64,000 bases of DNA from an uncultured Eubacteriales bacterium (GCA_934477125.1 CAKSOL010000014.1:13461-77460), one strand, 5' to 3'. Shown: positions 55,604 to 64,000, numbered from the stretch's first letter. Numbers and translations: made by a program. The notes: a model not told the origin generated them from the sequence alone.

Positions 55604-57682
55604 TTATCCCTTGAATCCATTTGCCTTTGCTTCTTCAAGTAATGCAAGAAGCTGAACGCTTTGATATGCGCTCGGAAATTGAACTGGAATTTTCAAAGCA
55701 TATTTCATGGCTTTAATCTGATCAGGAGAAAAAGCTACTTTCTTTGCCAATACAAAATCATTTACCTTTGCCCAGAAATCTGCACCGAGTTCAAGGACTT
55801 TCGCTTGTGCTTCAACATTAGAAATTAGTTTTTGATCCTGTTTTGCTTCCTTTTCCGCAGACCTCGTATCGTCTTTACTTACTAATACCGTATCGAATTC
55901 TGAAGCAAGGCGAAGGCTGCACTTCTTTACATCATCCCAGCAGGCATCTCTTTTACACCACTGAGTTACATTGATTGTTCCACGAGAAGGATCTGTAATT
56001 TTGTCAAATACATACTTTGTTATCTTTACCAGCTCATTTGTAACAATATCCGGGACGCATTGACGAGTCCAAATCTGCTGAAGATCGAGATCCATGTCCG
56101 GATATTGTGACTTAACTAACAGATGCAGTAAAGCGATGGAGTATGTAACTATATTTGCACGATAGCCTTGTTCAAACCAAGGCTGATGAGACACTATCCA
56201 CTCTGTATGTTTGAATAGAATTGCCAAAGATACTGTATCCTTAAAATATTTGTCGTTAAACTGGGCATCAGACTTATTCCATGCTTCGTCAATTGTTTCT
56301 GCAAACCTCATAAAGTTTGTTTGGGTACCTTTACTGACCACTTGCGGCATACCTGCCCAAGAGCCGCGATACTTTGCAAGATCAGTTTTAGTAATAACCT
56401 GCTTTTTAGGATTCTGTGCTGTGAATTTATCTTTCTGAGCCTTTGTCATGCGCATCTGTGCCTGTAAATATTGACCGCGCGCACGTTCATAGAACCATTT
56501 CGTTTCATACTGAGCACCACCGGATGCAGGAGCAAAAACACGCCGTGATATCTGTTCCATGCGAATGTGGAAAGGATGTGTAGCGAAAAAGTCTGCGTCA
56601 CTAACTTTGTTTTGGCTATTTGACGAGCGAGAAATGTTTCTAATTAAATCGCTCGACTTATCGGCATCAGTATCTACTTCTGTCAGTTTCATCTGAACAT
56701 ATATCTGATTTAGATCAGCGGCATCTTTATGTCTTGCATTTGAAAGAGAAGCCGTGGTCTGTCCGCCATTGATTATCTGAAAATCGCGGGCATAAGTAAT
56801 AAATTTTCCTTCTGGCGTTGATTCAAACTGTAAGTCCATGGCTGTAGCAGAAACGCCGTTATTGTATGCAAAAAAATTCTGAGGAATTCTCAATATAGTT
56901 TCTCTGATCTTTTTATTAACTGCAACCTTTGTTGACAAGAAAGAGCGAACATTTCCTTCTAACAGTTGACTGCCATATGTATCATAAACATCGGCTAAAA
57001 CTGTACCTGGAATAATGCAGAGATAGCTATGATAGTCTTCGCTGTTGGCGTTGCTTGCCTCCAAGCACGGAATGCCTTTGCCGTTTGTATATGCTTTGAA
57101 GTCAATCTCGATATCCTGGCGGCCAAGATCTGAAAAACACACTCGGTATATTCTGTCAATATCCCAAATCTGCCGCTCGACAGGGATATTATTGATAGTT
57201 CTTGACTCCATTTCACTGATACGATTGCTCATGAAGCCGTCAGTAAGCAATATCAGGCGAAATTTCCTAATACGTTCTTTATGAAAACGAAGCTGCTCAA
57301 TCAAGTCTGATGCCGGAGTGCTCGGCTCAACTTCACGAAACAACTTGCTGCCGTATGCTTCTTCAATAAAATGAATCAAAAAATCGAATTGCTGAGTAGC
57401 ATATGTCCTGGTTACGGTGTCTCGTTCTTCGTCGCCAGTATAATCGGCGATTATCAGGTTAAACGTGTAGTCAAATTCATCCAACACGTATCCATCTACT
57501 CTCAGCTTTTTTGAACCGCTTTTACCAAGATAGAAAGCAGCAGTAAAATCAGAAAGAACCTCGGCATTTATAAGATAACCGCTTGCAACGCTAACAAATG
57601 CAGCATTAGAGCCAGAGCCTTCAGTAGCGGCAGTCGCCTTTACCTCTTCTAAAAAATCCTTGTGAAATTCCTGCACATCCAT
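55604..57682 (-). CDS. AIPR-family (abortive infection phage resistance) protein
   Basis: 692 residues, cytoplasmic. The AIPR signature is in the middle: GNVRSFLSTKVAVNKKIRET, PQNFFAYNNGVSATA and FQIINGGQTTASL, about residues 240-320. An N-terminal alpha/beta region (about 1-130) may hold a degenerate nuclease fold. The family includes the phage-resistance protein AbiR-linked and similar abortive-infection components; its biochemical role is unclear. It starts 3 bases after the DUF4420 gene and is part of the six-gene operon. Confidence 0.85.
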   Translation of the reverse strand: MDVQEFHKDFLEEVKATAATEGSGSNAAFVSVASGYLINAEVLSDFTAAFYLGKSGSKKLRVDGYVLDEFDYTFNLIIADYTGDEERDTVTRTYATQQFDFLIHFIEEAYGSKLFREVEPSTPASDLIEQLRFHKERIRKFRLILLTDGFMSNRISEMESRTINNIPVERQIWDIDRIYRVCFSDLGRQDIEIDFKAYTNGKGIPCLEASNANSEDYHSYLCIIPGTVLADVYDTYGSQLLEGNVRSFLSTKVAVNKKIRETILRIPQNFFAYNNGVSATAMDLQFESTPEGKFITYARDFQIINGGQTTASLSNARHKDAADLNQIYVQMKLTEVDTDADKSSDLIRNISRSSNSQNKVSDADFFATHPFHIRMEQISRRVFAPASGGAQYETKWFYERARGQYLQAQMRMTKAQKDKFTAQNPKKQVITKTDLAKYRGSWAGMPQVVSKGTQTNFMRFAETIDEAWNKSDAQFNDKYFKDTVSLAILFKHTEWIVSHQPWFEQGYRANIVTYSIALLHLLVKSQYPDMDLDLQQIWTRQCVPDIVTNELVKITKYVFDKITDPSRGTINVTQWCKRDACWDDVKKCSLRLASEFDTVLVSKDDTRSAEKEAKQDQKLISNVEAQAKVLELGADFWAKVNDFVLAKKVAFSPDQIKAMKYALKIPVQFPSAYQSVQLLALLEEAKANGFKG

Positions 57683-57685
57683 AAC

Positions 57686-58609
57686 TTAGTCCTCTTTTTT
57701 TCTAAATGTTTCTATCGACGGTAAATCAATACGATACTGTGCTTCAACAACTGCCGACGGCACATTGCCTTTCGTCAGCCGCGGAAACTTCGATGAGATA
57801 CAATACATTCGTTTTTCTGCCAATTTAAAACGATAAGCCGAATATTCGTCTGCATTTTTGCTTTGATACCCGCACTTTGCCAATTTAAGTTCAAGCAAGT
57901 CTTTATTAGATTGTATCAGGATTTTTGAAGCAACCATCTCAACCGCTTCGTTCAGGGATATGGTAGTGATTCCATTTGATGTCGTTTTATCGAGAAAATA
58001 TACGATAAGTGTTCCTTCGTCCGAACGATCGAATTGCTGCAGTGACGACACCTGAACGGAAGTTCCAGCAATAATCGTAGTTTTTATTTCTGCCCACCCA
58101 TTTTTAAAGTTGAAATCCTGATCTGCACCTTCCGGACCAACCCATTCTCCGAGTGCTGTGCTTTCACTGTGTTTATCGATAAGATCGGCTAAATACATCA
58201 GCTCTCCTATAAGGCCCTTTTGACTATGCGGCGGCAATAATCCATTGCCGATTTGATGAAAAAGCCTAAGCCACTTTTTGTATTGTGCTGCAATCTTTTC
58301 AATGGGTTCTGGATCATCTTTTGAAGCACTCATAAGATCCCAACAAAGTTTGACAAATATCTCATCCAAAGAAGGATAGTTCAGAGAAAATCGCAAAGCA
58401 TAAGAGTTATCACGCAAAAGTATATTCTCAACATTTATTGCTTGTGAAGATGATATTTTCTCGAGTTTTCCTGTGTTCAATACAATAAAACACTTTTGTG
58501 AATCAGATAAATAACCTATATGAAATGATAGCGGATGTTCGTCAGAAACAAGCAGAAATCCGCCAGTATACGGAGAGATGCTATTCCACTTTTCATATAA
58601 ATCATTCAT
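57686..58609 (-). CDS. PD-(D/E)XK motif nuclease (DUF4420)
   Basis: About 307 residues if started at MNDLYEKW (58609); five ATGs in frame (from 58627) lie inside a GAT-rich repeat shared with the end of the Z1 gene. The nuclease core is visible: the Glu in GLIGELMYLADL, Asp in GADQDFNF, and Glu-x-Lys in WAEIKTT. Together these give a PD-(D/E)XK active site, so it is the likely DNA-cutting subunit. Its frame overlaps the Z1 stop (ATGAATGA), and there is no separate ribosome site, so it is probably made by re-initiation. Confidence 0.86.
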   Translation of the reverse strand: MNDLYEKWNSISPYTGGFLLVSDEHPLSFHIGYLSDSQKCFIVLNTGKLEKISSSQAINVENILLRDNSYALRFSLNYPSLDEIFVKLCWDLMSASKDDPEPIEKIAAQYKKWLRLFHQIGNGLLPPHSQKGLIGELMYLADLIDKHSESTALGEWVGPEGADQDFNFKNGWAEIKTTIIAGTSVQVSSLQQFDRSDEGTLIVYFLDKTTSNGITTISLNEAVEMVASKILIQSNKDLLELKLAKCGYQSKNADEYSAYRFKLAEKRMYCISSKFPRLTKGNVPSAVVEAQYRIDLPSIETFRKKED

Positions 58610-61388
58610 CGTCATCATCGTCATCATCCTCGTCTTCTATGTCGACCCAGTTCTTCAATTCTTTAATATTAACCATATAATTCGCGGTACGCTCATTGCC
58701 GTCATATGGGAAACCAAGCCCAAGAGCAAATACTTGCTTGGGATCGTTTTGCTTTTTTTCAGGATTTGTATTGGTCAATATGTGAATAAGAAGAAGCGGA
58801 TTGCGTTCGGTGTGCAGATATGTACTGTCTTTGCTGCTGCCGAATTCTTTGCGGAGATCTTTTATTTTTTGCTCTGATAATCCTATTTTTGTACAACCGC
58901 CTGAGCCAATACGAACGTGCCGACCATATACTTTAAGCATATTTTTGCTCGTTGAATCCCATTCAAGCGGTCTCCCTTTTGGATGAATATCAACAGTAGT
59001 ACCATCAATCAAGTCAATTTCAACCGTCTGACTTGTGTTAGAATCCTGAGGAATAGCAACATCCCAAAAATCCAATGAGCTTTCATCTGCAGCAATATAT
59101 TCAGCAAGAGCAGCTGGCTGGAAGTTTAAGTTCCATGGGTGAGTTATATAGTTCCTCACAATTTCTATAACAGCCTTTTTGGGGACATTTCGCCAAATAA
59201 AAGCCTTGGTATAGTTGTCATATTCGTACTGAATGTCAATAGAAATCGACTTGATAAACGACCGACAGAGCTCCTCGTTTTCTTGTACAGAAACGGAATC
59301 TCCCTTTAATCTTGGAGTTTCAATCATCCTGCCGGAAACTGTAATTGGTCTTTTAACAGAAGTAGCTGTACGCATTTTATTTCTTGCAGTAATGAGCAGG
59401 GAGCCTGGAGCTTGTCTAACCTTAAGACCAAAATCTTCTGGGGTTTGGTTCTGGCGCTTCATCTTGCGCAGCTCATCTTTCAATTCATTGATTGCATCTG
59501 TAATATATCCATACCAGTCAATAGCATCTTCCGCCATCCACACTTTGAATAGATCGGCATAGTTAGGGCGGTAACCAAACCATCTTCCCATTTGGAGAAG
59601 TGTGTCATACATCATCGTGTTTCTGTAGAAATAACTTACGCATAAGCCCTCCAGCGTTAAACCTCTTGATAAGCTGTTTCCACCGACAGCAATGACACGC
59701 ATTCCTATGTCTTTGTATTCGTAATAGTTAAGAGACGAGGCTCCATGTTGTTGATTTACTGACCTTACCTCAATTCTTTTTGCGGACTTGAGCAGAAAGT
59801 CACGAAGAAAGGATTCCCATGTGATTTTTGCAGCGTCTTCAAGCTGAAAATCTTCCCACTCAGCATAGAGCGCTGCAATATTTTTTATCTGCATAGCTTT
59901 TTCTGTTGAAAGAGCAGAATAATTTTCGAGATCTGCTTTTATGCTCGCAACATACGCTTCAATGAGATCGGCAGTTATATTCTGAACTTTTGTAAATCTG
60001 CTGACATTTACGAGCATAGATCGATGTTCTGTATTATCTTGACGAATATCCGAGATTGTGCAGGCAAGTATGAAATATCGAATTGCTTTTTTCATGCTTT
60101 CCGGCAAATCATACAATTCATTTGCGAGTTCCTTTTTGTGCTTAAAAATATAGAAAGACTCCTGTTCCTCATTTTGAATTGGAATAATCGAGTCTCCATA
60201 TATTCCACCAGTTCTCGTGTGATGGATTCCATCATCCCATTCATCAGCATCTCCGCTGCCGAATATTTTGTCGGCACCGATATATAAATCAGGAGTTGGA
60301 AGGACCGTAAGGAAATCCTTCGGAAATAGGTCTCTTGTAGCTTCGTCAGTATCCGGGTCAATAAAGATATTTGCAAATGGTGTTGCAGTAATGCCCAGGT
60401 ATGAAGCCTGTCTAAAGCAATTAAGAATATTTCGAATAGCTTGGTTGATTGCCGTAGGATCTTTTTCTTCGGAGTTGGTGTTTACAGAAGCGTTGTCCGC
60501 CTCATCATCGATTAAAAGCAGAGGGAGATCTATAAGACCGGTTTCATGATCAGCATTGTTCTCCAAAAGCCATTTATACAGATTGTTAAGGACGCTTTTG
60601 TTCTTTTTCACAACAAAAAGCGCCGTTCCATTCAGTGTTCGTAAATTTAAATTAAAAGCGCGAAGAATTGCCTTATTAAAATCTGTTGCTACAGATGTGA
60701 AACAAGCAACGCTTTTTTCGGGACGCACCGGTGGAATTTTGCCAACGCCGACCGGCTTATTCCGTATTTCTTGCTCTGCTTTTTTATCGAGTGTATATTT
60801 ACTTTCCTTGCCTACAAATTCAGCATCAAGCCGTTCTTGCGTTTGAACACGCAAATTTTCCATCATTCCGGCAAGGACTATAATTACCCTATAGCCGGCA
60901 TCAGATGCTTTGTTGCATATAGCGGTATATGTAGCGGTTTTTCCAGATTGAACATCGCCCAACAACAATCCTCTCCGTTGGAAAGGACGTGCAGTATCTT
61001 TAGGATTCCCAAGGTCATCCATTATGTCATCTGTAGTCTGATTAAGCCTGTTTACAACATCAATTCCCCAATGCTTGACGTTCTTTAAATAAGTTTTATA
61101 CCGGTTCCAATAGTACCCGTCATTCTCCTGAATAAAATACCAAGACTGATGTTTTGCATCGTGGCCGCGCAGTGTTGTTGCAATACCGATTCTGTGGAGT
61201 ATATTGGTTGCCAATTCTCTTTTGACACGAATGTATTCTTCATCTGATATAGGATAAAGCGATGCAAAAATCGCGCGGAAAACATCTGCTTTATCATTGA
61301 TTTGCTCAAGTGTTGGCAAAGAATCGCCATATTCGCTGTTTATCGCAGTAGTAACCTGATTAATTAAGTTTTTCATATTATCAGTCAT
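58602..61388 (-). CDS. Z1-domain, helicase-like P-loop NTPase
   Basis: 928 residues. Walker A is GDVQSGKT (144-151), Walker B is LLIDDEADNA (291-300), LGITATPFAN follows as helicase motif III-like, and the Z1 domain has GGNSLSRGLTLEGL. A motif VI-like QMGRWFGYR comes after it, as in superfamily 2 helicases. It likely moves along or remodels DNA for the nuclease and ATPase partners. The C-terminus is DIEDEDDDDDDDE, an acidic tail encoded by a GAT/GAC repeat. The start overlaps the GHKL gene stop by 4 bases. Confidence 0.9.
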   Translation of the reverse strand: MTDNMKNLINQVTTAINSEYGDSLPTLEQINDKADVFRAIFASLYPISDEEYIRVKRELATNILHRIGIATTLRGHDAKHQSWYFIQENDGYYWNRYKTYLKNVKHWGIDVVNRLNQTTDDIMDDLGNPKDTARPFQRRGLLLGDVQSGKTATYTAICNKASDAGYRVIIVLAGMMENLRVQTQERLDAEFVGKESKYTLDKKAEQEIRNKPVGVGKIPPVRPEKSVACFTSVATDFNKAILRAFNLNLRTLNGTALFVVKKNKSVLNNLYKWLLENNADHETGLIDLPLLLIDDEADNASVNTNSEEKDPTAINQAIRNILNCFRQASYLGITATPFANIFIDPDTDEATRDLFPKDFLTVLPTPDLYIGADKIFGSGDADEWDDGIHHTRTGGIYGDSIIPIQNEEQESFYIFKHKKELANELYDLPESMKKAIRYFILACTISDIRQDNTEHRSMLVNVSRFTKVQNITADLIEAYVASIKADLENYSALSTEKAMQIKNIAALYAEWEDFQLEDAAKITWESFLRDFLLKSAKRIEVRSVNQQHGASSLNYYEYKDIGMRVIAVGGNSLSRGLTLEGLCVSYFYRNTMMYDTLLQMGRWFGYRPNYADLFKVWMAEDAIDWYGYITDAINELKDELRKMKRQNQTPEDFGLKVRQAPGSLLITARNKMRTATSVKRPITVSGRMIETPRLKGDSVSVQENEELCRSFIKSISIDIQYEYDNYTKAFIWRNVPKKAVIEIVRNYITHPWNLNFQPAALAEYIAADESSLDFWDVAIPQDSNTSQTVEIDLIDGTTVDIHPKGRPLEWDSTSKNMLKVYGRHVRIGSGGCTKIGLSEQKIKDLRKEFGSSKDSTYLHTERNPLLLIHILTNTNPEKKQNDPKQVFALGLGFPYDGNERTANYMVNIKELKNWVDIEDEDDDDDDDE

Positions 61389-62845
61389 ACTATTTCGCCC
61401 CTTTTCATTGCGCTCTCTATCTCATCAGAATAATTACAGAAAGGATCGGTTATCAATAGTGCTTCAATAAAGCTTTGTTTATCCTCACCGGAATATGTAG
61501 AAATAACATTTTTTAAGAGTGTTATCACTTCTGCTCCTTTGTTATCGTTGTCATTGTCCATTTTTTCGTCGTTGGTTAAGTCTATATACAGTGAGTTGAT
61601 TGGAAGCGACATTCCAATTTGCTTCAAAAGAGCTTCAAGCTGTGTCTGCAGTTCGGGATGCGCAGATACAATACTTTCTACCAAGGGATGATCAGGGTTT
61701 ACTTCGTACAGAATACTTCCATCGCGTGTAATCAGACGATTCCACACGTGGATAATATTATCATTAGTTTCTTTTTTCCCTCTATAAGTCCAAGTCCGCT
61801 TGCTGCCTTCGGATATTTTCTGAATAATTACGGAAAGATTTCGTTTTACTTCCTCAGGCGGTGTAGCAGTAGATTTTTTAATATCAAGCGTCCAAAGATC
61901 ATCTAAGGAATTTGGGATGTCAACTTGTACTCTCGCAAGTTTTGACAAATCACCCTGCCTCATAAGCCTGAACCAATTGCCCCACACAAGTAAACGTTTG
62001 TTTCTATACACATAAAAGCCTTGGTTTTTGCGCAAACCGTCTTTTCCGCCTAAAGATTTCAATTCTTTTTGCGTCAACTTAGAAGTGTGCGGCAAAATGT
62101 ATGGTTTTACACGGACCTTTTGACCTCGCACAACAATAACTTCTTCGTCCATAAGCTGAGTACTCTTATTAAGAAGGAACGGATCTTGCGGTTCTACGCT
62201 TTGTTCATTCATGCGAATATCTAATTTTTTCAGACCCGTTTCACCGGCTAAATATCTATGAAAGACGAGAGAAAGATGTTCACGAATTAGTTCCATCTTT
62301 TTAGCGAACGCTTCGGCAATATCGGTTTCTCCAACCGCAAATTTATCGAGATCCTGCCATACAACAAGTGTTCCGTTCTCATATTGATTTAATTTATCGA
62401 AGCTCGGATATTTTTTAGCTTCTTCCTCATCAACAAGCAGCAAAGACCAAGATTCTGCACGTTGGATGTGATTCAGATCCCACTGAGCACCAGTCAGCAC
62501 GCCGGATTTTTTTGACAGAACCGTTAAGATTCTACACTGAGATAAAGAAGCCGTTTTCATACCAAGGCCATAACGTCCCAAATCATTCTCGTCTCGGGTT
62601 TCAAGCGGATTCCTGCTTCCGTACTGCATCGCTGCAATTAAACTCTCGGGACTCATCCCCCATCCATTGTCGAGAATGGCAATATAAGACTCCCCGATAG
62701 GGAAAAAATCAATATCCACACGACTTGCTGAAGCAGCGATACTATTATCTATAATATCGGCAATAGCTGCCTCTATTGAGTACCCAATTGCTCTTGTGGA
62801 TTCCATAAGTGTTGGCGCATAAGGCGGCAAATCAACTGTTTTCAT
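61385..62845 (-). CDS. MORC/MutL-type GHKL ATPase
   Basis: 486 residues. The Bergerat ATP-binding fold is clear: N box IEAAIADIIDNSIAA (24-38), G1 box DNGWGM (59-64), G2 box GRYGLGMKTAS (90-100). It lacks histidine-kinase dimerization and sensor domains, so it belongs with MutL/MORC/Hsp90-like ATPases. A transducer-like region (about 205-330) has RNKRLLVWGNWFRL. Comparative genomics by Iyer, Abhiman and Aravind linked such bacterial proteins to Z1 genes and restriction systems and to the origin of eukaryotic MORC. AAGGAGATATGTA precedes the ATG. First structural gene of the operon. Confidence 0.9.
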   Translation of the reverse strand: MKTVDLPPYAPTLMESTRAIGYSIEAAIADIIDNSIAASASRVDIDFFPIGESYIAILDNGWGMSPESLIAAMQYGSRNPLETRDENDLGRYGLGMKTASLSQCRILTVLSKKSGVLTGAQWDLNHIQRAESWSLLLVDEEEAKKYPSFDKLNQYENGTLVVWQDLDKFAVGETDIAEAFAKKMELIREHLSLVFHRYLAGETGLKKLDIRMNEQSVEPQDPFLLNKSTQLMDEEVIVVRGQKVRVKPYILPHTSKLTQKELKSLGGKDGLRKNQGFYVYRNKRLLVWGNWFRLMRQGDLSKLARVQVDIPNSLDDLWTLDIKKSTATPPEEVKRNLSVIIQKISEGSKRTWTYRGKKETNDNIIHVWNRLITRDGSILYEVNPDHPLVESIVSAHPELQTQLEALLKQIGMSLPINSLYIDLTNDEKMDNDNDNKGAEVITLLKNVISTYSGEDKQSFIEALLITDPFCNYSDEIESAMKRGEIV

Positions 62846-62891
62846 TACATATCTCCTTGCAGAGGCGATTTATCTACTTGTACTAACTATT

Positions 62892-62915
62892 ATTGTACAT
62901 CAACATGTGTACAAT
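62892..62915. promoter_or_regulatory. Palindromic operator before the defence operon
   Basis: ATTGTACA (62892-62899), 8 bases, TGTACAAT (62908-62915): a perfect 8-bp inverted repeat between the XRE gene and the GHKL gene. On the minus strand it overlaps likely promoter elements (TTGTAC and TACAAT). It is a good candidate target for the neighbouring XRE protein. Confidence 0.7.
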
Positions 62916-62924
62916 AAAACGGAC

Positions 62925-63134
62925 TTACTTCTCATCCGCCACAAAATCCATAATATCATTCGGTTCGACTTCAAGTGCAGCGCAAATCGCGCCAATAACA
63001 TCTGTAGTGATATTTTTATCGTTTGCCAGCTTATACATCTGGTAATGGGTTATGCCGGCGGCTATCTCCAAATCCTTCTTTTTCATATTTCTATCGACGA
63101 GGATGTGCCACAGTTTTTTGTAGCTTACTGCCAT
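62925..63134 (-). CDS. XRE-family helix-turn-helix regulator
   Basis: 69 residues from the ATG at 63134, which lies 7 bases after AAGGAGA. MAVSYKKLWHILVDRNMKKK and AAGITHYQMYKLANDKNITT form a Cro/C1-type HTH of the short type used as controllers of restriction-modification genes. It is the gene just upstream of the GHKL ATPase with a palindrome between them, so it probably times expression of the nuclease operon. Confidence 0.85.
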   Translation of the reverse strand: MAVSYKKLWHILVDRNMKKKDLEIAAGITHYQMYKLANDKNITTDVIGAICAALEVEPNDIMDFVADEK

Positions 63135-63168
63135 ATTCATTCTCCTTTTTGAACACTTGGCATTTGAT

Positions 63169-63242
63169 GTTTGATACATTAATTCAAGTATAGTGTACCA
63201 TAAATCGACTGCAAATTCAAGCGTTTGATAAAAATATCAAAC
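63169..63242 (-). promoter_or_regulatory. Promoter and inverted repeat of the XRE gene
   Basis: On the minus strand TTGAAT (63220-63215), 17 bases, TACACT (63197-63192). GTTTGATA (63223-63230) and TATCAAAC (63235-63242) form a perfect inverted repeat just upstream of the -35 box, and a third GTTTGATA lies at 63169-63176. These are possible autoregulatory sites. Confidence 0.6.
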
Positions 63243-63272
63243 TTTCGATAAGAAAAACATTCAACAACGCAA

Positions 63273-63300
63273 AACAACGGAGCCGATCGGCTCCGTTGTT
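63273..63300. terminator. Terminator between the TnpV and XRE genes
   Basis: AACAACGGAGCCGATCGGCT, continuing to CCGTTGTT, is a perfect 28-bp palindrome with T-runs on both outer sides. It ends the TnpV unit before the XRE promoter. Confidence 0.85.
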
Positions 63301-63318
63301 TTTAAGTATTCAGTTTGT

Positions 63319-63618
63319 TTATCTATAGATTATTTCGTTAAGGACAATTTTCTCTGCTGAGAATTTAATGTTATTCATCATCTGTACCCAAAGCATTTGA
63401 TTCTCTGCTTTAAGCTCTTCAGTAATGTTATCAAGTTCTGAGTACTGTCTTATAAGCATTTCAAACATTTCCCGAGCATCTCGGCTGATGTCTTTGAGAT
63501 ACTGTTCAAGAGTACCATTCATTCGCATAACATTGATAACCGTCGGACTATTCTTTTTTAGGTAATTGTAATGCCGTTGTCCCCAAATGCCAATGCTATA
63601 AACAAATTCATCTTTCAT
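63319..63618 (-). CDS. Transposon-encoded TnpV-family protein
   Basis: 99 residues. KYL/HYNYLKK, LEQYLKDISRDAREMFEML, ITEELKAENQMLWVQMMNNI and AEKIVLNEIIYR match the conserved second part of TnpV, a small protein found in many Firmicutes conjugative and mobilizable transposons. Its function is unknown. It lacks the first 20-25 residues of typical members. The start overlaps the previous gene by 4 bases. Confidence 0.8.
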   Translation of the reverse strand: MKDEFVYSIGIWGQRHYNYLKKNSPTVINVMRMNGTLEQYLKDISRDAREMFEMLIRQYSELDNITEELKAENQMLWVQMMNNIKFSAEKIVLNEIIYR

Positions 63619-63797
63619 ATTCTCACTCTCACTTTCTTTGAATGTGCTTTGATAACTTTAATTAGCAGTTCATCTAAATCCGCGGTTTCTTTACCTTGCT
63701 CAAGGTACACATTCCTTGCGGCATTGATGCAGCTGACAAGCAGTCGGTGCTCAAAATCATCAAGAGTCACTTTGTGCTCTACATCTTTCATTTTCAT
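63615..63797 (-). CDS. Small transposon protein, function unknown
   Basis: 60 residues from the ATG at 63797, with AAAGGAGG 8 bases upstream. It starts MKMKDVEHKVTLDDFEHRLL, is helical and charged, and ends HSKKVRVRI. It is translationally coupled to TnpV and is the last gene before attR. Confidence 0.6.
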   Translation of the reverse strand: MKMKDVEHKVTLDDFEHRLLVSCINAARNVYLEQGKETADLDELLIKVIKAHSKKVRVRI

Positions 63798-63897
63798 AGC
63801 AAAATCCTCCTTTGCAAGTACATTGTACCGCAAAAGAGGGCTTTGTGAAAATGTGCGTTTGAAACTGAATATGATTATACGCTCCGGTATGTTAATT

Positions 63898-63924
63898 AAA
63901 TCCCTTATGAACATCCGCACCATA
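63898..63924 (+). other. Right attachment site (attR) of the integrated element
   Basis: The arm AAATCCCTTATGAA (63898-63911) is followed after 4 bases by the shared core CGCACCATA (63916-63924). The sequence beyond it is chromosomal and was originally attached to the tRNA-Leu CCA end. Confidence 0.78.
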
Positions 63925-63953
63925 ATGTGGAGACAAAAAAGATGTCTCCTGCG

Positions 63954-63980
63954 AAAAGCCCGAATATATCGGGCTTTTTT
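63954..63980 (+). terminator. Original tRNA-Leu terminator, displaced by the element
   Basis: AAAAGCCCGA (63954-63963) and TCGGGCTTTTTT (63969-63980) around a 5-base loop. A second small hairpin GGAGACA/TGTCTCC lies at 63929-63949. No plus-strand gene in the element would need it, which fits its being the old tRNA terminator. Confidence 0.75.
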
Positions 63981-64000
63981 GCTACCCAAACGGCGATTTT

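Noticed and set aside
63615..63989. 124-residue reading of the last small gene, starting at 63989
   Set aside because: That start lies in the chromosomal flank beyond attR and runs through a terminator. The ATG at 63797 has AAAGGAGG upstream.

Overview
The window comes from a spore-forming anaerobe of the Clostridia, most likely a Ruminococcaceae/Oscillospiraceae-type fibre degrader. The evidence is spoIVA, spoIIM and a truncated spoIIID, a type I dockerin on a secreted protein, a glgC/glgD pair, a split purH (AICAR formyltransferase plus PurO), strong AGGAGG-type ribosome binding sites, and transposon proteins of the TnpV type. No ribosomal RNA or CRISPR array is visible. The genus cannot be fixed from the sequence alone.

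Region 1 (1-17.2 kb) is a carbohydrate-use locus. A long minus-strand operon encodes a cytoplasmic-looking beta-helix protein, a giant six-module cell-surface protein, a membrane-anchored surface protein, a SurA/PrsA-like protein, a beta-helix lipoprotein, a sugar-binding lipoprotein, a fusion of carbohydrate-binding modules to a solute-binding protein, and the start of an ABC permease. Divergently transcribed are a DUF4091/GH123-like putative glycosidase and a secreted dockerin protein that carries the same modules as the giant protein. Two 19-bp direct repeats lie 40 bp apart between the divergent promoters. Mobile-element debris follows at 17.2-17.9 kb, including a frameshifted serine recombinase.

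Region 2 (17.9-29.4 kb) is a nine-gene purine operon, purE-C-F-M-N-O-(AICAR formyltransferase)-D-L. It is led by a consensus promoter and a ZTP (pfl) riboswitch whose aptamer overlaps an intrinsic terminator.

Region 3 (29.4-48.6 kb) is housekeeping and sporulation. It holds a truncated spoIIID, a TetR regulator with two ABC-2 exporters, spoIVA, a solo endoA/mazF, xerD, spoIIM, a fabG-like reductase, a DivIVA-like protein, an orphan fumarase beta subunit, a glycogen operon (glgB-C-D-A) continuing into uppP and a PHP-domain gene, and a tRNA-Leu(GAG) gene.

Region 4 (48.67-63.92 kb) is a 15.25-kb integrated element whose two ends I can locate. The tRNA 3' end and a site at 63.9 kb share a 9-bp core flanked by perfect 14-bp inverted arms. 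Joining the two ends gives a symmetric 48-bp attP-like site, as expected for the serine recombinase encoded beside the left end. The mobility side has the recombinase, a ParB-like protein, two MobC-like proteins and a candidate oriT, but no relaxase. The cargo is one operon of six genes: a MORC/MutL-type GHKL ATPase, a Z1-domain helicase-like NTPase, a PD-(D/E)XK nuclease (DUF4420), an AIPR-family protein, a C5 cytosine methyltransferase and Vsr. It is led by an XRE regulator and a palindromic operator. This is a predicted composite restriction-modification/anti-phage system and the most interesting part of the window. The last 76 bases are the chromosomal sequence that once followed the tRNA gene, including its original terminator.
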